A program made the translations under genes and the position numbers. From NCBI GenBank assembly GCA_035315685.1, contig DATFXR010000144.1, forward strand, positions 1 through 6,563: a stretch of 6,563 bases of DNA. The letters are read 5' to 3'. This DNA is from QHWK01 sp035315685. GTDB taxonomy: Bacteria > Acidobacteriota > Vicinamibacteria > Vicinamibacterales > CAVVIG01. A model generated the notes under the pieces. It saw only the letters and a program-made list of their open reading frames with translations. It did no database searches and had not been told where the DNA came from. Positions 4,971 to 6,563 of this stretch are shown here, piece by piece. Position 1 is the stretch's first letter. Every line of letters starts with the position of its first letter.

Positions 4971-5205
4971 GTCGCCTCTGGACCTCGACTGAAAAGAAGG
5001 CAAGGCGCGTACCCAACCGCGGCCGCAGCCTCGAGAAGGTAACTCCGTGGAAAACCACAGCGCAAGCGCCGAACGCCGCCCGCCGGTGTCCCTTCCATAT
5101 GAATCGGGTGTCCTGGGCCGAGTGCAGCGGCGGACCGCGAACGCCGCGGATTTCCTTAGGTTTTCGCCCGGCCCGGCTGGCCAGCACGTTGCACAGTCCT
5201 GCCGT
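4971..5205. other. Divergent intergenic region (235 bases) between the glycine-zipper protein and the repeat protein
   Basis: This gap should hold the promoters of two divergent genes, but I see no convincing -35/-10 pair on either strand. Visible structure is minor: a 10-base palindrome GCTGGCCAGC at 5176-5185 and short GC-rich hairpins such as CCGCG-AACGC-CGCGG (5136-5150). Both flanking frames read open into it without recognisable protein motifs. Confidence 0.4.
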
Positions 5206-5859
5206 ATGTTCCGCTCCTTCCGGCCCCTCGTCGCCGCTTTGGTGCTGGTGGCCGGCGTACTTGCTCCATCCGTCGCCTCGGCTGTCACCGTCGAGCAGAT
5301 CGTCCAGCTCTCACGCTCCGGCGTGACCGAGGCGGTGATCCTTGCATTGATCGACCGCGACAAGACCATTTTCGCGCTCGAGCCGGAACAGCTCGTGACG
5401 CTCAAAGCGCAGGGCGTGAGCGAGACGGTCATCCTCGCGATGCTCAAGAGCGGTCGTGAAGAAGGCGAGCGCGCCGCGCAGGCGGCGGCCGATCTCAACA
5501 GCAACTTCATCATGTCGACGCTGCCGACGGGGCCCGAAGTCGTGGTCGTAGGACACGAGCCCGATGTGCCGAATGGCGGCTGGTCGCCGGCGACGACGTA
5601 CCCTGGATTCTCCGGGCAGTTTGCGATCCCGTACCTGTACGGCTACGGCTATCCATATCCGTACCCGCGACGCCGGCCTCGCCTCGCTCCGCCGGTGGCG
5701 TTTTCCGACACGACCGCCTCGGGCGTGCCGCTCCACTCGCCCTTCACGGCACCGAGGCAGTCGCCGTTCACCGCCCCGTTCGTGTCGCCGTTTCATCAGC
5801 CGCCGGTCGAGCGGCCGATCCCGATTCCGCAGATCAAGGTGCCGCCGGCTGTGAAGTGA
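5206..5859 (+). CDS. Secreted protein with two 20-residue helical repeats and a Pro/Tyr-rich tail, function unknown
   Basis: The 217-residue protein has a signal peptide (MFRSFRPLVAALVLVAGVLAPSVASA, cleavage after residue 26). The mature N-terminus holds two copies of a repeat: EQIVQLSRSGVTEAVILALI (30-49) and EQLVTLKAQGVSETVILAML (61-80), with 11 of 20 identities and a 31-residue period. The pattern 'EQ-hydrophobic-V..L...GV.E.VIL' looks like paired short helices. Residues 143-160 are Tyr/Gly/Pro/Arg-rich (YLYGYGYPYPYPRRRP), and SPF recurs every eight residues at 178, 186 and 194, so the C-terminus is probably unstructured. I recall similar short repeat proteins in Acidobacteriota and myxobacteria, without known function. 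The frame is open upstream to a GTG at 5047, but the signal peptide fixes ATG at 5206; there is no Shine-Dalgarno sequence. Confidence 0.8.
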   Translation: MFRSFRPLVAALVLVAGVLAPSVASAVTVEQIVQLSRSGVTEAVILALIDRDKTIFALEPEQLVTLKAQGVSETVILAMLKSGREEGERAAQAAADLNSNFIMSTLPTGPEVVVVGHEPDVPNGGWSPATTYPGFSGQFAIPYLYGYGYPYPYPRRRPRLAPPVAFSDTTASGVPLHSPFTAPRQSPFTAPFVSPFHQPPVERPIPIPQIKVPPAVK

Positions 5860-5867
5860 CCGGCGGC
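5841..5867 (+). other. Hairpin over the stop codon of the repeat protein
   Basis: GCCGCCGG (5841-5848) pairs perfectly with CCGGCGGC (5860-5867) around an 11-base loop that contains the TGA stop at 5857-5859. No U-tract follows, so it is not a standard intrinsic terminator; at most it could slow polymerase or protect the 3' end of the message. It may simply be chance in a GC-rich region. Confidence 0.3.
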
Positions 5868-5948
5868 GATCGCTGGCGCATCAGCGTCGAGCGTTCGCGC
5901 GACGTCCGTTCGAAACGCGCGCTGCCTATTCCGCATTACCATGGCGGA

Positions 5949-6563
5949 ATGCGAAGCCGTCTTACTGCATTTGCCGCCGCCGCCGTTCTCGCACTCGTCA
6001 CCGCGTCGCCTTCTGCGCAGTCGAAAGGCAAGCCTGCCGCGCCGCAGAAGAACGACGAGGAATACACGCGGCTGATCAAGGAATACCTGCAGGATCCGCG
6101 GATCGCGACTGAGCTCGTGGATCATCTGCCGGCATCGGACACCGTTCCCACGCCGCTGAAATTCCTCGGCCGCGTGGTCGGCACGCCCGGCGAGCTCACC
6201 TACGCCAAGGACATCTACCGCTACTACCAGGCGCTCGCGAAGGCGGCGCCGACGCGCGCCAGATATTTCAAGGTGGGCACCACGGAAGAAGGGCGCGACA
6301 TCGTGCTGCTCGCGATTGCGGACGAAGCCACGATCCGATCGCTCGACAAGTACCGCGACATGCTCGGCGAGCTGGCCGATCCGCGCCGGACGAGCGAGGC
6401 GCGCGCGCAACAGCTCCTGCACACCGCCAAGCCGATCTACTACGCGATCAGCGGCATGCATTCGCCGGAGACCGGCGGTCCCGAGATGCTGATCGAGCTC
6501 GCCTACCGCCTGATTGTCGAAGAGACGCCGTTCATCCAGAACATCCGCACCAACGTCATCACG
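5949..6563 (+). CDS. Secreted M14-family zinc carboxypeptidase, N-terminal part (cut by the window edge)
   Basis: The frame is open for 205 codons from ATG 5949 to the window edge. A signal peptide (MRSRLTAFAAAAVLALVTASPSAQ, cleavage near residue 24) predicts export. The segment FKVGTTEEGRDIVLLAIADE (107-126) matches the M14 lead-in 'G.S.eGR.I..l.i', and YYAISGMHSPETGGPEMLIELAYRL (164-188) carries the zinc-binding His-X-X-Glu pair, His171 and Glu174. The third zinc ligand (His) and the catalytic Glu would lie beyond the window. The 'TPLKFLGRVVGTPGELTYAKDIYRYYQALA' region (68-97) is typical of large secreted M14 peptidases. The role is presumably hydrolysis of C-terminal residues from exogenous peptides or proteins. 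The ATG was chosen because the signal peptide starts there; the Shine-Dalgarno sequence is weak. Confidence 0.9.
   Translation, partial: MRSRLTAFAAAAVLALVTASPSAQSKGKPAAPQKNDEEYTRLIKEYLQDPRIATELVDHLPASDTVPTPLKFLGRVVGTPGELTYAKDIYRYYQALAKAAPTRARYFKVGTTEEGRDIVLLAIADEATIRSLDKYRDMLGELADPRRTSEARAQQLLHTAKPIYYAISGMHSPETGGPEMLIELAYRLIVEETPFIQNIRTNVIT

Noticed and set aside
5089..5110. CATATGAAT as a -10 element for either divergent gene
   Set aside because: No acceptable -35 is found 16-18 bases away on either strand, and the distance to both starts is long.
5796..6461. Minus-strand open frame opposite the M14 carboxypeptidase
   Set aside because: It is an antisense shadow of a gene with signal peptide and zinc-site motifs, and its translation shows no domain.

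Overview
The window is high-GC bacterial chromosome. Several things together suggest an Acidobacteriota-type genome, possibly the Vicinamibacteria branch: a PadR regulator paired with a HAAS-domain membrane protein, G-rich 'GGGGCT(A)G' tandem repeats, 'CCGCAGAG...CTCTGCGG' hairpin repeats between genes, and a secreted M14 carboxypeptidase. This placement is inference from gene content and recollection; there is no rRNA or other marker in the window.

Layout. The left edge (1-151, minus) is the start of a small membrane protein. A short gap holding a G-rich tandem repeat (181-233) separates it from a SixA-like histidine phosphatase (234-680, plus). The phosphatase ends convergently, with overlapping stop codons, against a small outer-membrane beta-barrel protein (677-1258, minus). 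Next comes a 285-base gap with two long imperfect hairpins. A minus-strand cluster follows, read from right to left: PadR regulator (2693-3049), HAAS-domain membrane protein (2101-2706, overlapping padR by 14 bases) and a secreted Cys-X4-Arg phosphatase-like protein (1544-2071, 29 bases further on). A perfect 11+1+11 palindrome overlaps the padR start codon and is the probable autoregulatory operator. Upstream of it, on the same strand, is a compact Phd/PIN toxin-antitoxin pair (3127-3820) with a good sigma-70-type promoter. A strong intrinsic terminator (3870-3902) shields that promoter from the next gene, a membrane-anchored, Pro/Ala-rich protein with a VirB10/TrbI-like and glycine-zipper C-terminus (3969-4970, minus). 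The rest is on the plus strand: a secreted protein with two copies of a 20-residue repeat (5206-5859) and the N-terminal 205 residues of a secreted M14 zinc carboxypeptidase (5949-6563), cut by the window edge.

How the genes work together. Two units are convincing. The first is the padR-HAAS pair (perhaps with the downstream phosphatase-like gene), a regulator with the membrane protein it probably controls. The second is the Phd-PIN toxin-antitoxin module. The other genes look like independent envelope or secreted-protein genes. I see no rRNA, tRNA, CRISPR array, transposase or phage gene. I did not find a convincing new multi-gene system; the best leads are the operator at the padR start, the hairpin repeats, the altered RHG motif of the SixA-like protein, and the padR-HAAS-phosphatase arrangement.
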